DNA of 29,186 bases. Origin: DAIDKA01 sp035506335 (GTDB taxonomy: Bacteria; Pseudomonadota; Gammaproteobacteria; Steroidobacterales; Steroidobacteraceae). Shown piece by piece: positions 7,632 to 15,260 of the stretch (positions are counted from its first letter, which is position 1; every line of letters begins with the position of its first letter). The stretch covers positions 1-29,186 of the forward strand of contig DATJPN010000145.1 of assembly GCA_035506335.1 (NCBI GenBank), written 5' to 3'. The notes under the pieces were generated by a model that saw nothing but the letters and a program-made list of their open reading frames with translations, was not told the DNA's origin and ran no database searches. Made by a program: the position numbers and the translations under genes.

Positions 7632-8507
7632 TCAGGGCCACGCCAGCAGCCGCCGCGGACGCACCCGGCCCAGGGCATCGCTTTCCCCGAGGCCCATGAA
7701 CCGGCCCAGCGCATCGTAGAGGCGCACCTTGCCCGCCACGCCCGCGGCCGCCGCCACGACCTCACCGTGCGCGACGCGCCGGGCCAGCTCCGCCGGCAGG
7801 TGCACGGAGGGCATCTCCGGCAGTGCATCATCCGGGGCGATCATCGCCGGAGCGGCGCCGGCCCGGCAGGCCGCCTCGACCTCGGCCAGGGTCAGCATCG
7901 GCGCGCCGTCGAAGGGTTCGACATACAACCGCCGCAGCGCCGCCACATGCCCGCAGGTCCCCAGGTGCCTCGCGATATCCTCCGCCAGGACACGTATATA
8001 TGTTCCCTTCGAGCACAGGGCCGTCAGCTGCACCCGCCCCGCTTCCAGGGCCCGGATGGACAGCTCGGAGATCTCGATGCTGCGCGGGGGCCGTTCCACC
8101 GTGATACCGGCGCGCGCCAGCCGGTACAGCGGCTGACCGTCGCGCTTCAGCGCCGAATACATCGGCGGCACCTGTGACTGGCTGCCTCGGAACCGGCCCA
8201 GTGCAAGCTCCACCTGGGCCTCGGTGAGCTTGGGCACGGGCTGTACCTCGACGACCTCGCCCTCCATGTCGCCGGTGGCGGTGCGGCTGCCCAGGGCGAT
8301 CGTGAAGAGGTAGCACTTGCGAGCCGCGGTGATGTCGCCGGCGACCTTCGTGGCCTCGCCGAGGCAGATCGGCAGCATGCCCGTCGCCAGAGGGTCGAGG
8401 CTGCCCACGTGGCCGGCCTTGGGGGCTCCCAACAGGCGCCGGACCCGCTGCAAGGCTGCGTTGGACGAGAGCCCCGCGGGCTTGTCCAGCAGCAGGATGC
8501 CGTTCAC
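7632..8507 (-). CDS. truB: tRNA pseudouridine(55) synthase TruB
   Basis: TruB makes the universally conserved pseudouridine 55 in the T-loop of tRNAs and also acts as a tRNA chaperone. The 291-residue protein starts MNGILLLDKPAGLSSN. It carries the catalytic motif GSLDPLATGMLP with nucleophile D38. It also has the family segments PPMYSALKRDGQPLYRLAR and CSKGTYIRVLAEDI. The C-terminal portion (AGKVRLYDALGRFMGLGE) resembles the TruB C-terminal domain. Its ATG overlaps the rbfA TGA by four bases (ATGA, 8504-8507), implying translational coupling. Confidence 0.97.
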   Translation of the reverse strand: MNGILLLDKPAGLSSNAALQRVRRLLGAPKAGHVGSLDPLATGMLPICLGEATKVAGDITAARKCYLFTIALGSRTATGDMEGEVVEVQPVPKLTEAQVELALGRFRGSQSQVPPMYSALKRDGQPLYRLARAGITVERPPRSIEISELSIRALEAGRVQLTALCSKGTYIRVLAEDIARHLGTCGHVAALRRLYVEPFDGAPMLTLAEVEAACRAGAAPAMIAPDDALPEMPSVHLPAELARRVAHGEVVAAAAGVAGKVRLYDALGRFMGLGESDALGRVRPRRLLAWP

Positions 8508-8875
8508 GTCCCGCCCGTCTTGGGCGTCGTGTCGGCCGCCACCGCCCGATCGATGAGCTCGGTCAGGTGGGCGGCCTTGTCCAGCGTGTCATCGAAGACG
8601 AAGGTCAGGCGCGGCGCATGCCGCAGGGCGAGCTGCCGGCCGACGGCTCCGCGCAGGAACCCGCCGGCGTGGGTGAGGCCCGCGGCGACCTGCTGCGGAT
8701 CGTGGGTGCCGGCGAAGGGCACGAAGAAGATCTTCGCGGTCGCGAGATCCTGCGCCACTTCCACCGCCGTGATGGTGACGTTGCCGACGCGCGGATCCTT
8801 GACCTCACGGCTGATGAGGTCGGCGAGCACCCGCTGCAGCTGCGCCTCGATCCGGCCGTGACGGCTACTGGACAC
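8504..8875 (-). CDS. rbfA: 30S ribosome-binding factor RbfA, GTG start
   Basis: RbfA is a cold-shock-associated factor that helps 16S rRNA 5'-end maturation and late 30S assembly. The 123-residue protein has the KH-like single domain, including LADLISREVKDPRVGNVTIT, VEVAQDLATAKIFFVPF and LRHAPRLTFVFDDTLDKAAH. The start is GTG at 8875, which overlaps the end of infB by 11 nt. The downstream end overlaps truB by four nt. Both overlaps support tight co-translation. Length and motifs are normal for the family. Confidence 0.95.
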   Translation of the reverse strand: MSSSRHGRIEAQLQRVLADLISREVKDPRVGNVTITAVEVAQDLATAKIFFVPFAGTHDPQQVAAGLTHAGGFLRGAVGRQLALRHAPRLTFVFDDTLDKAAHLTELIDRAVAADTTPKTGGT

Positions 8876-11429
8876 TGCGCGCCACTTCGACCCGGGTGAA
8901 GCACTCGATCTGGTCGCCGACGCGCACGTCCTGGTAGTTCTTCACGCCGATGCCGCACTCGGTGCCGGCGCGCACCTCGCCCACGTCGTCCTTGAAGCGG
9001 CGCAGCGATTCGAGCTGGCCCTCGAAGATCACCACGCTTTCGCGCAGCACGCGGATGGGATTGTTGCGCTTCACGGCGCCCTCGGTCACGAGGCAGCCGG
9101 CGACGACCCCGAACTTGCTGGAGCGGAACACGTCACGCACCTGGGCGACGCCGACGATCTGCTCCTTGACCTCCGGGGCGAGCATGCCGCTCATCATCGC
9201 CTTCACGTCGTCGATGGCCTCGTAGATGATGCTGTAGTAGCGCACATCCACGCCCAGCTCCTTGATGGCGTCGCGCGCCCCCGAATCCGCGCGCACATTG
9301 AAGCCGATGATGAGGGCCTTGGAAGCGGCGGCCAGCTGCACGTCCGAAGCGGTGATGCCGCCGACGCCGCTGGCGATCACCTTGACCGCGACTTCGGCCG
9401 TGGACAGCTTGGTCAGCGCATCCCGCAGCGCCTCCTGGCTGCCCTGCACGTCCGCCTTCAGCAGCACGACGATCACGCCCGCCTTTTCCGACTCCAGCTG
9501 CGAGAACGCGTCCTCCGCGCGCGTTGCCGTCTTGGCGAGCTTCACGTCGCGGAACTTGCCCTGGCGATACAGCGCGACTTCGCGCGCCTTGCGCTCGCTC
9601 TCCACGACCAGCAGGTCATCGCCGGCCTTCGGCGTGCCGGACAGGCCGAGCACCGCGACCGGAGTGGATGGCCCGGCTTCCTGCACGCCCGCGCCGTTTT
9701 CGTCGAACATGGCGCGCACGCGCCCGAACTCGGTGCCCGCGAGAATCGAATCGCCCATGTGCAGCGTGCCCTTCTTGACCAGCACGGTGGCGACCGCGCC
9801 CCGGCCCTTCTCGATGCTCGACTCGATGACGATGCCGGAGGCGGGACCGGTGAGGGTGCTCGACAGTTCGAGCACTTCGGCCTGCAGCAGGATCGCCTCC
9901 AGCAGCTGATCGATCCCCTCGCCGGTGCGCGCCGAGACGTTGACGAACATGTTCTGGCCGCCCCACGCCTCGGGAATGACATCGTGCTTGGCGAGCTCGT
10001 TGCGGACCCGCTCCGGATCCGCGTCGCTCTTGTCGATCTTGTTGACGGCCACGACGATCGGCACCCCGGCGGCGCGCGCATGCTCGATGGCCTCGATGGT
10101 CTGCGGCATGACGCCGTCGTCGGCGGCCACCACCAGCACGACCACGTCCGTGGCCTTCGCGCCACGCGCCCGCATGGCGGTGAAGGCGGCATGGCCCGGG
10201 GTATCCAGGAAGGTGATCACGCCCTTCGGCGTCTGCACCCGGTAGGCGCCGATGTGCTGGGTGATGCCGCCGGCTTCACCCGCCGCGACCTTGGTGCGAC
10301 GGATGTAATCCAGCAGCGAGGTCTTGCCGTGATCGACGTGGCCCATGACGGTGACCACCGGCGGCCGCGGCACGCTCGTGGTTTCGCCGGAAACCGCGCC
10401 CTGCAGGCCCTCCTCGATCTGGTCCTCGCGCTGCAGCTTGGCGGTGTGTCCGAGTTCCTCGACCACCAGTACGGCGGTCTCCTGGTCCAGCGGCTGGTTG
10501 ATCGTGGCCATGATGCCGATGTTCATCAGCACCTTGATGACTTCCGTCGCCTTGATGGCCATCTTCGCGGCGAGTTCGGCCACGGTGACGGTCTCGCCCA
10601 CCACCACCTCGCGCTTCTGCGGGGCGGTCGGCATTTCGAAGGCATGGCGCGCATCCGTGCCCACGGCCACCGGGCGTCCCTTCACGCGCCGCTTCTTCTT
10701 GTAGCGGCTGCTGACATCGCCGGCGACATGCAGCTCCTCGCGGCCATAGCGGGTCGGCTGCGCGCGTTCGGCCGGGGGCGCCGGCGCCTTCTGGACCGGC
10801 GCGGCGCGCGCGGCCGCCGCAGCCTTCGGCGGCGCCTCTTTCGGCGTCAGCTCGCGCGGCTCCGCCGGAACATGGCGCTGCTCCCGTTCGCGGCGTTCGG
10901 CATCCTCGCGCGCCTGCTGCTCGGCGGCGCGCCGCGCATCTTCCTGCGCCTTCTTCCGGTTCTGCTCCTCCTCGAGACGACGGCGGTTTTCGGCCTCGAC
11001 CCGTTCGCTCTCGCGCCGCTCGGTCTCGAGGCGCTCCTGCTCGCGCCGCTCGGCCTCCTCGGCCTCGCGACGCCTGGCGTCGCCGCCCTCCTGGTTCAGG
11101 CGGTTCTGCTCCTCGAGCACGTCGCGCTTGACGTAGGTACGGCTGCGCCGCACCTCGACGTTCACGGTACGGGCGCGGCCCTGCGTGCTCGCCAGCTTCA
11201 GTTCGCTCTGGGTCTTGCGCTTGAGCGTGATCTTGTTGGGCGAACCACCGCTTTGCTCGTCGGCGCCGTGGGACTTGCGCAGGTGCGACAGCAGTTCGAG
11301 CTTGGCCTCGTCGCTGATGCGATCCTCGGGTCCGGCAACCTTGATGCCGGCCTGATCGAGCTGCACGATCAGCCGGTCCACCGGTACCTTCAGCACCTGG
11401 GCAAACTGTGAAACTGTTACATCAGCCAT
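8865..11429 (-). CDS. infB: Translation initiation factor IF-2
   Basis: IF-2 is the GTPase that delivers fMet-tRNA to the 30S subunit and promotes subunit joining. The 854-residue protein has an IF2-N domain (residues 1-55). A long Glu/Arg/Ala-rich charged region follows (about 105-200), and then a second N-terminal module around KREVVVGETVTVAELAAKMA. The GTPase domain begins with G1 GHVDHGKT at 363-370 and includes DTPGHAAF and NKID. C-terminal beta-barrel and fMet-tRNA-binding domains end with SVQ. Eleven bases separate it from nusA and its end overlaps rbfA. Confidence 0.98.
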   Translation of the reverse strand: MADVTVSQFAQVLKVPVDRLIVQLDQAGIKVAGPEDRISDEAKLELLSHLRKSHGADEQSGGSPNKITLKRKTQSELKLASTQGRARTVNVEVRRSRTYVKRDVLEEQNRLNQEGGDARRREAEEAERREQERLETERRESERVEAENRRRLEEEQNRKKAQEDARRAAEQQAREDAERREREQRHVPAEPRELTPKEAPPKAAAAARAAPVQKAPAPPAERAQPTRYGREELHVAGDVSSRYKKKRRVKGRPVAVGTDARHAFEMPTAPQKREVVVGETVTVAELAAKMAIKATEVIKVLMNIGIMATINQPLDQETAVLVVEELGHTAKLQREDQIEEGLQGAVSGETTSVPRPPVVTVMGHVDHGKTSLLDYIRRTKVAAGEAGGITQHIGAYRVQTPKGVITFLDTPGHAAFTAMRARGAKATDVVVLVVAADDGVMPQTIEAIEHARAAGVPIVVAVNKIDKSDADPERVRNELAKHDVIPEAWGGQNMFVNVSARTGEGIDQLLEAILLQAEVLELSSTLTGPASGIVIESSIEKGRGAVATVLVKKGTLHMGDSILAGTEFGRVRAMFDENGAGVQEAGPSTPVAVLGLSGTPKAGDDLLVVESERKAREVALYRQGKFRDVKLAKTATRAEDAFSQLESEKAGVIVVLLKADVQGSQEALRDALTKLSTAEVAVKVIASGVGGITASDVQLAAASKALIIGFNVRADSGARDAIKELGVDVRYYSIIYEAIDDVKAMMSGMLAPEVKEQIVGVAQVRDVFRSSKFGVVAGCLVTEGAVKRNNPIRVLRESVVIFEGQLESLRRFKDDVGEVRAGTECGIGVKNYQDVRVGDQIECFTRVEVARSVQ

Positions 11430-11440
11430 CGGTGAATTCC

Positions 11441-12937
11441 TCAGTGACCGGTCTCAAACCATGGCTCACGCGCGGTCATGATCAGCTTGCCGGCCTCTTC
11501 CGCGGACAGGCCCTCGATATCGGACAGGTCATCGACCGCCTGCTCGGCCAGTTCCTCGCGGGTGCGCACGCCGCGGCGTGCCAGGGCCAGGGCCAGGTCC
11601 GGACTCATCCCGGCCATGGTCAGCAGGTCATCGGCGGGCATCGCCTGGTCGAGCGTTTCCTCGCTGGCGATCGCCTGGGTGAGCAGCACGTCGCGGGCCC
11701 GGTTGCGCAGCTCCTTCACGATGTTCTCGTCGAATTCGGCGATGGCCATGAGCTCCGCCTGGGGCACGTAGGCCACCTCCTCGACGGTCGAGAAGCCTTC
11801 CTGCACCAGGATGGTGGCGACGTCCTCGCCGACATCCAGCTGTTTCATGAAGGTCTGCACGAGGTCCCGGGATTCGGTGTCGCTCTTGGCTTCGGCATCC
11901 GACTCGGTCATGACGTTCAGCTCCCAGCCGGTGAGCTGGCTCGCCAGGCGGATGTTCTGGCCGCCGCGGCCGATGGCCTGCGAGAGCTTGTCCTCGGCGA
12001 CCGCGATGTCGATGCTGTGGGCTTCCTCGTCCACGACGATGGACATCACCTCGGCCGGCGACATGGCGTTGATGACGAACTGCGCCGGATTCTCATCGTA
12101 GGGGATGATGTCGACGCGCTCGCCCGAGACCTCGTTGGACACCGCCTGCACGCGCGATCCGCGCATGCCGACGCAGGCACCCACCGGATCGATGCGCGGG
12201 TCATTGCTGCGCACCGCGATCTTCGCGCGCACACCCGGATCACGGGCGGCACCCAGGATCTCGATCAGCCCCTGGCCCACTTCCGGAACCTCCAGCTTGA
12301 ACAGCTCGATCAGGAACTCCGGCGCCGTGCGCGTCAGGAACAGCTGCGGGCCGCGCGGTTCGGAGCGCACCTCCTTCAGGTATGCCTTGACGCGGTCCTG
12401 CGGCTTGGCCTGCTCGCGCGGAATCATGTCCGCGCGCGCCACGAACCCTTCGGCATTGCTGCCGAGGTCGATGTACAGGCCGTTGCGATCCACGCGCTTG
12501 ACGAGACCACTGACCATGGTGCCGACGCGGTCGCGGTAGGCGTCGACCACCTGGGCGCGCTCGGCCTCGCGCACCTTCTGCACGATGACCTGCTTGGCCT
12601 GCTGCGCGGCGATGCGGCCGAAGCCCACCGACTCCATCGGTTCCTCGACGAAGCCGCCGGGCTCGATGGCGGGATTCAGGTCGCGCGCGTCGTCCATGCG
12701 CAGCTCGCGCTCCGGCACCTCGAGCTCGGTGGAATCATCCGCGAACACCTTCCAGCGGCGGAAGGTCTCGTAGTCGCCGCTCTTGCGGTCGATGGCCACG
12801 CGCACATCCCACTCCTCGCCGTGCTTCTTGCGGGTGGCGGAAGCGAGGGCGGCTTCAAGCGCGTCGAAGATGACTTCCTTGTCCACGCCCTTCTCGTTCG
12901 AGACGGCGTCGACGACCATCAGAATTTCCTTGTTCAT
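11441..12937 (-). CDS. nusA: Transcription termination/antitermination factor NusA
   Basis: NusA binds RNA polymerase and modulates pausing, intrinsic termination and rRNA antitermination. From ATG 12937 (MNKEILMVVDAVSNEKGVDK) the protein has 498 residues. A GTG directly precedes the ATG in frame, but GAGGAG is better spaced for the ATG. Domains are the N-terminal RNAP-binding domain (1-130), S1 (about 135-200, VSGLVKRVDRNGLYIDLG), tandem KH domains (about 205-345, including AIGRGGQNIRLASQL) and two C-terminal acidic repeats typical of gammaproteobacteria. It follows rimP by 39 nt. Leader terminators upstream of rimP could provide the NusA autoregulation known in E. coli. Confidence 0.98.
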   Translation of the reverse strand: MNKEILMVVDAVSNEKGVDKEVIFDALEAALASATRKKHGEEWDVRVAIDRKSGDYETFRRWKVFADDSTELEVPERELRMDDARDLNPAIEPGGFVEEPMESVGFGRIAAQQAKQVIVQKVREAERAQVVDAYRDRVGTMVSGLVKRVDRNGLYIDLGSNAEGFVARADMIPREQAKPQDRVKAYLKEVRSEPRGPQLFLTRTAPEFLIELFKLEVPEVGQGLIEILGAARDPGVRAKIAVRSNDPRIDPVGACVGMRGSRVQAVSNEVSGERVDIIPYDENPAQFVINAMSPAEVMSIVVDEEAHSIDIAVAEDKLSQAIGRGGQNIRLASQLTGWELNVMTESDAEAKSDTESRDLVQTFMKQLDVGEDVATILVQEGFSTVEEVAYVPQAELMAIAEFDENIVKELRNRARDVLLTQAIASEETLDQAMPADDLLTMAGMSPDLALALARRGVRTREELAEQAVDDLSDIEGLSAEEAGKLIMTAREPWFETGH

Positions 12938-12976
12938 CACTTACAGCTCCTCACATTCCGCGCGCCGCGCGCCCTT

Positions 12977-13429
12977 CTAAGGTGCCAGCCGCGCCTTCGC
13001 AATCTCGCCAAACGGCACATCCACGCGTTGCCGGTCCACCTCCAGGGCCACGCCGGTCGCGGAAACCTCCTGCAACATCCCCGTATAGCGCCGCCGTCCG
13101 GCGCGCGGCGCGTTGAGCTCGACCAGCACCCGGGATCCCCGGAACCGCTCGAAATGCTCACGCGTACGCAGCACCCGGTCGTCCCCCGGCGAGGACACTT
13201 CCAGCGCATAGGCCGTCGGAATCGGATCCTCGACATCCAGCAACGCCGAGACTTCCCGGCTCACGCGCTCACAGTCACCGATGCCGACGCCATCCGCCCG
13301 GTCGATGAAGATCCGCAGCGACCCGCGACCGCGCGCCGGCGCGAACTCCAGCTCGACGAGCTCGTAACCCAGCTGCCTGAGCAGGGGCTCGATCAGGCCG
13401 ATGAGCCGATCACGCAGGGCCGTCCCCAT
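12977..13429 (-). CDS. rimP: Ribosome maturation factor RimP
   Basis: RimP is needed for 30S assembly and binds S12 and other proteins. The start was set at ATG 13429, which gives MGTALRDRLIGLIEPLLRQL and is preceded by GAGGAG six bases upstream. A longer in-frame extension exists but runs through two terminator hairpins. The 150-residue protein has the N-terminal alpha/beta domain (LGYELVELEF, GSLRIFIDRADGVGIGDCE) and the C-terminal SH3-like domain (TGMLQEVSATGVALEVD). The family segment YALEVSSPGDDRVL is intact. It is the first translated gene of the nusA-infB operon. Confidence 0.96.
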   Translation of the reverse strand: MGTALRDRLIGLIEPLLRQLGYELVELEFAPARGRGSLRIFIDRADGVGIGDCERVSREVSALLDVEDPIPTAYALEVSSPGDDRVLRTREHFERFRGSRVLVELNAPRAGRRRYTGMLQEVSATGVALEVDRQRVDVPFGEIAKARLAP

Positions 13430-13445
13430 GTGCCACTCCTCAAAC

Positions 13446-13466
13446 AAAAATGGGCCATACGGCCCA
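13446..13466 (-). terminator. Intrinsic terminator abutting the rimP ribosome site
   Basis: On the minus strand TGGGCC and GGCCCA flank a four-base loop and are followed by TTTTTGTTT, which runs straight into the GAGGAG of rimP. Located after the leader promoter and before the first gene, it can act only as an attenuator or a partial terminator of the rimP-nusA-infB transcript. Confidence 0.7.
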
Positions 13467-13531
13467 CTTCCCACGAACAACGCCATGCGCCTGCGCAGAT
13501 GGCGGCCCCTGCAAAGCAAATCAAGGGCCCC

Positions 13532-13561
13532 AAAAAAACGAAAAGCCCCTCGGGGGGCTTT
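13532..13561 (-). terminator. Strong intrinsic terminator in the rimP leader
   Basis: On the minus strand AAAGCCCC and GGGGCTTT form an 8-bp stem with a four-base loop, followed by TTTTCGTTTTTTT. It lies about 70 nt downstream of a promoter-like element and about 100 nt upstream of rimP. It may end the helicase transcript, release a ~100-nt leader RNA, or attenuate the rimP operon. Confidence 0.85.
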
Positions 13562-13638
13562 ACCATCAAGCGCTGCGGCTGATCCGCGCCGCACATGCAG
13601 GTACGAACGAGTTTCGCCCGGACCCACCGAGGCCGCGC

Positions 13639-13667
13639 ATTCTACGGCAGCCGCGCCAAGGCGTAAA
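13639..13667 (-). promoter_or_regulatory. Putative promoter of the rimP-nusA-infB leader
   Basis: On the minus strand TTTACG (13667-13662) is followed after exactly 17 bp by TAGAAT (13644-13639). The -10 matches five of six bases; the -35 is weaker. The predicted transcript starts near 13632 and meets two terminators before rimP. The remainder of the 338-bp rimP-helicase gap shows no gene and no tRNA, although E. coli has metY upstream of rimP. Confidence 0.55.
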
Positions 13668-13749
13668 CTTGGAATGCGCGGCGCCGCGTGACCGGGACCT
13701 TGGCCACCCCGATTCCTCACTCGAGAGTAGCGGGATATCCCCCAACTAA

Positions 13750-13771
13750 TTGACAAATATAGATTTGTCAA
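13750..13771. repeat. AT-rich 9-bp inverted repeat at the helicase stop codon
   Basis: TTGACAAAT (13750-13758) and ATTTGTCAA (13763-13771) are exact reverse complements separated by four bases. The element overlaps the stop codon of the DEAD-box gene (13768-13770). It is much more AT-rich than its surroundings and lacks a following T run. It could be an operator, a transcript 3'-end hairpin, or chance. Confidence 0.55.
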
Positions 13772-15099
13772 TGCATACGCTGACGACGCGCGCCGCCGTC
13801 GCTGCGCTGCGGAGCGCCCCGACCGCGGACCGATCCGCGGCCATCGCGGCGCTGACCCTGCGCCCGGCCGGCCCGGACCGCCTGATCCGGACGCCGATGC
13901 TCACCGGTGGGCTCACGCCTCGAGGGCATCTGGGTGACCGTCTCGATCGGGAACGCCGGAACCGCCAGCACCGCAAGCGGACGCTTCAGCAGCCGTTCGA
14001 TGTCCTTGAGCAGCGGCGCCTCATCCGCCGACACCAGCGAGACCGCCTGCCCGGTCGAGCCGGCGCGCGCCGTGCGGCCGATGCGGTGGACGTAGTCCTC
14101 GGGCACGTTCGGCAACTCATAGTTGACGACATGCGGCAGCTCCTTGATGTCGAGGCCGCGTGCCGCCACTTCGGTCGCCACGAGCACCGTGATGCGGTTG
14201 TCCTTGAAGTCCGCCAGCGCGCGGGTGCGCGCGCCTTGGCTCTTGTTGCCGTGAATGGCGGCCGCGCGGATGCCGGACCCCTCCAGCTGCTGGGTCAGGC
14301 GGTTGGCGCCATGCTTCGTACGGGTGAAAACCAGCACCTGGAACCAGTTGCCCGCCTTGATCAGATGCGCCAGCAGGTGACGCTTGTGATCCTTCGGCAC
14401 CTTGTAGACCGACTGGTCCACGCGCTCGGCGGTGGCATTGCGGGCGGCAACCTCCACGGCGACCGGATCGCGCAGCAGGCTCGCGGCCAGCTGCCGCATC
14501 TCCTCGCTGTAGGTGGCCGAGAACAGCAGGTTCTGCCGCCGCTCCGGCAGGAGCTTCATGACCCGGCGGATGTCGCGGATGAAACCCATGTCGAGCATGC
14601 GATCGGCCTCATCGAGGACCAGCACCTGCACGTTGCGCAGGTTCACCGCACCCTGCTGCGCCAGGTCGAGCAGCCGGCCCGGCGTGGCGATGAGCAGATC
14701 GCAACCGCTGCGCAGCGCGCTGATCTGCGGATTGATGTTCACGCCGCCGAATACGACCTGCACGCGCACCGGCGCGTACCTGCCGTAGGTGCGCGCGCTC
14801 TCGGCGATCTGCGCCGCGAGCTCCCGGGTCGGCGTGAGGACCAGGGCCCGTGGCGCGCGACGATCCGGATCCGGCCCGCCGATCGCGGGCGTGGTGGCGC
14901 CGAGGCCGGCGAGCCTCTGCAGCATGGGCAATACGAAGGCGGCGGTCTTGCCGGTGCCGGTCTGGGCGCCCGCCAGGACGTCACGGCCGGCGAGCACCGC
15001 GGGAATGGCGCGGACCTGGATGGGGGTGGGTTCGGTGTAGGCCTTTTCGGCAACGGCGCGAAGCAACTCGGGAGCAAGCCCGAGATCGGAAAATGACAT
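13768..15099 (-). CDS. RhlE-like DEAD-box ATP-dependent RNA helicase
   Basis: DEAD-box helicases unwind short RNA duplexes in ribosome assembly and RNA decay. The 443-residue protein opens MSFSDLGLAPELLRAVAEKA with the Q motif (F3 to Q28). Motif I is AQTGTGKT (45-52). TPTRELA (Ia), DEAD at 163-166, SAT (III) and the C-terminal-lobe motifs VATEVAARGLDI and HRIGRTARAG follow. Residues after about 380 form a basic Arg/Gly/Gln-rich tail, a common RNA-binding extension. The overall pattern is closest to RhlE, but RhlB-, SrmB- or DbpA-like relatives cannot be separated by eye, so no symbol is given. It lies upstream of the rimP cluster in the same direction. Its own 161-bp upstream gap contains small GC-rich repeats (e.g. 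GGCGCC-AGC-GGCGCC) and an AAGG ribosome site but no convincing promoter. Confidence 0.93.
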   Translation of the reverse strand: MSFSDLGLAPELLRAVAEKAYTEPTPIQVRAIPAVLAGRDVLAGAQTGTGKTAAFVLPMLQRLAGLGATTPAIGGPDPDRRAPRALVLTPTRELAAQIAESARTYGRYAPVRVQVVFGGVNINPQISALRSGCDLLIATPGRLLDLAQQGAVNLRNVQVLVLDEADRMLDMGFIRDIRRVMKLLPERRQNLLFSATYSEEMRQLAASLLRDPVAVEVAARNATAERVDQSVYKVPKDHKRHLLAHLIKAGNWFQVLVFTRTKHGANRLTQQLEGSGIRAAAIHGNKSQGARTRALADFKDNRITVLVATEVAARGLDIKELPHVVNYELPNVPEDYVHRIGRTARAGSTGQAVSLVSADEAPLLKDIERLLKRPLAVLAVPAFPIETVTQMPSRREPTGEHRRPDQAVRAGRAQGQRRDGRGSVRGRGAPQRSDGGARRQRMH

Positions 15100-15260
15100 G
15101 TCAGAAAAACCTTGAGTGAGACTCGCACGGCGCCAGCGGCGCCGCGGTCAGAAGCGAGGGGAAAATGTTGAAGATTCGACGGGTGCCTGGTGGCGGCACC
15201 GGTAGAGCAGGACGGGGCGCTGACCGCGCAACCCGTTATCCGGCGACGCGCACTGTACAG

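Noticed and set aside
10800..11110. Possible repeat or coiled-coil tract in infB
   Set aside because: The Glu/Arg/Ala-rich low complexity is normal for the variable IF-2 N-terminal region, not a DNA repeat element.
9759..11411. Plus-strand open frame (550 codons) opposite infB
   Set aside because: The minus strand encodes IF-2 with all GTPase motifs; the antisense frame has shadow composition.
11408..13582. Plus-strand open frame (724 codons) spanning nusA and rimP
   Set aside because: It crosses two well-conserved minus-strand genes and their gap, plus the leader terminators, which is typical of a chance frame at high GC.
13430..13767. Search for an initiator tRNA or tRNA-Leu upstream of rimP
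   Set aside because: Neither strand shows a T-loop GGTTCRA motif or cloverleaf arms here.
13750..15096. Plus-strand open frame (448 codons) opposite the DEAD-box gene
   Set aside because: All helicase motifs are on the minus strand; the antisense frame lacks domains.
15182..15200. GGTGCC/GGCACC hairpin upstream of the DEAD-box gene
   Set aside because: A six-bp stem without a T run is common by chance at this GC content; not called as a terminator.
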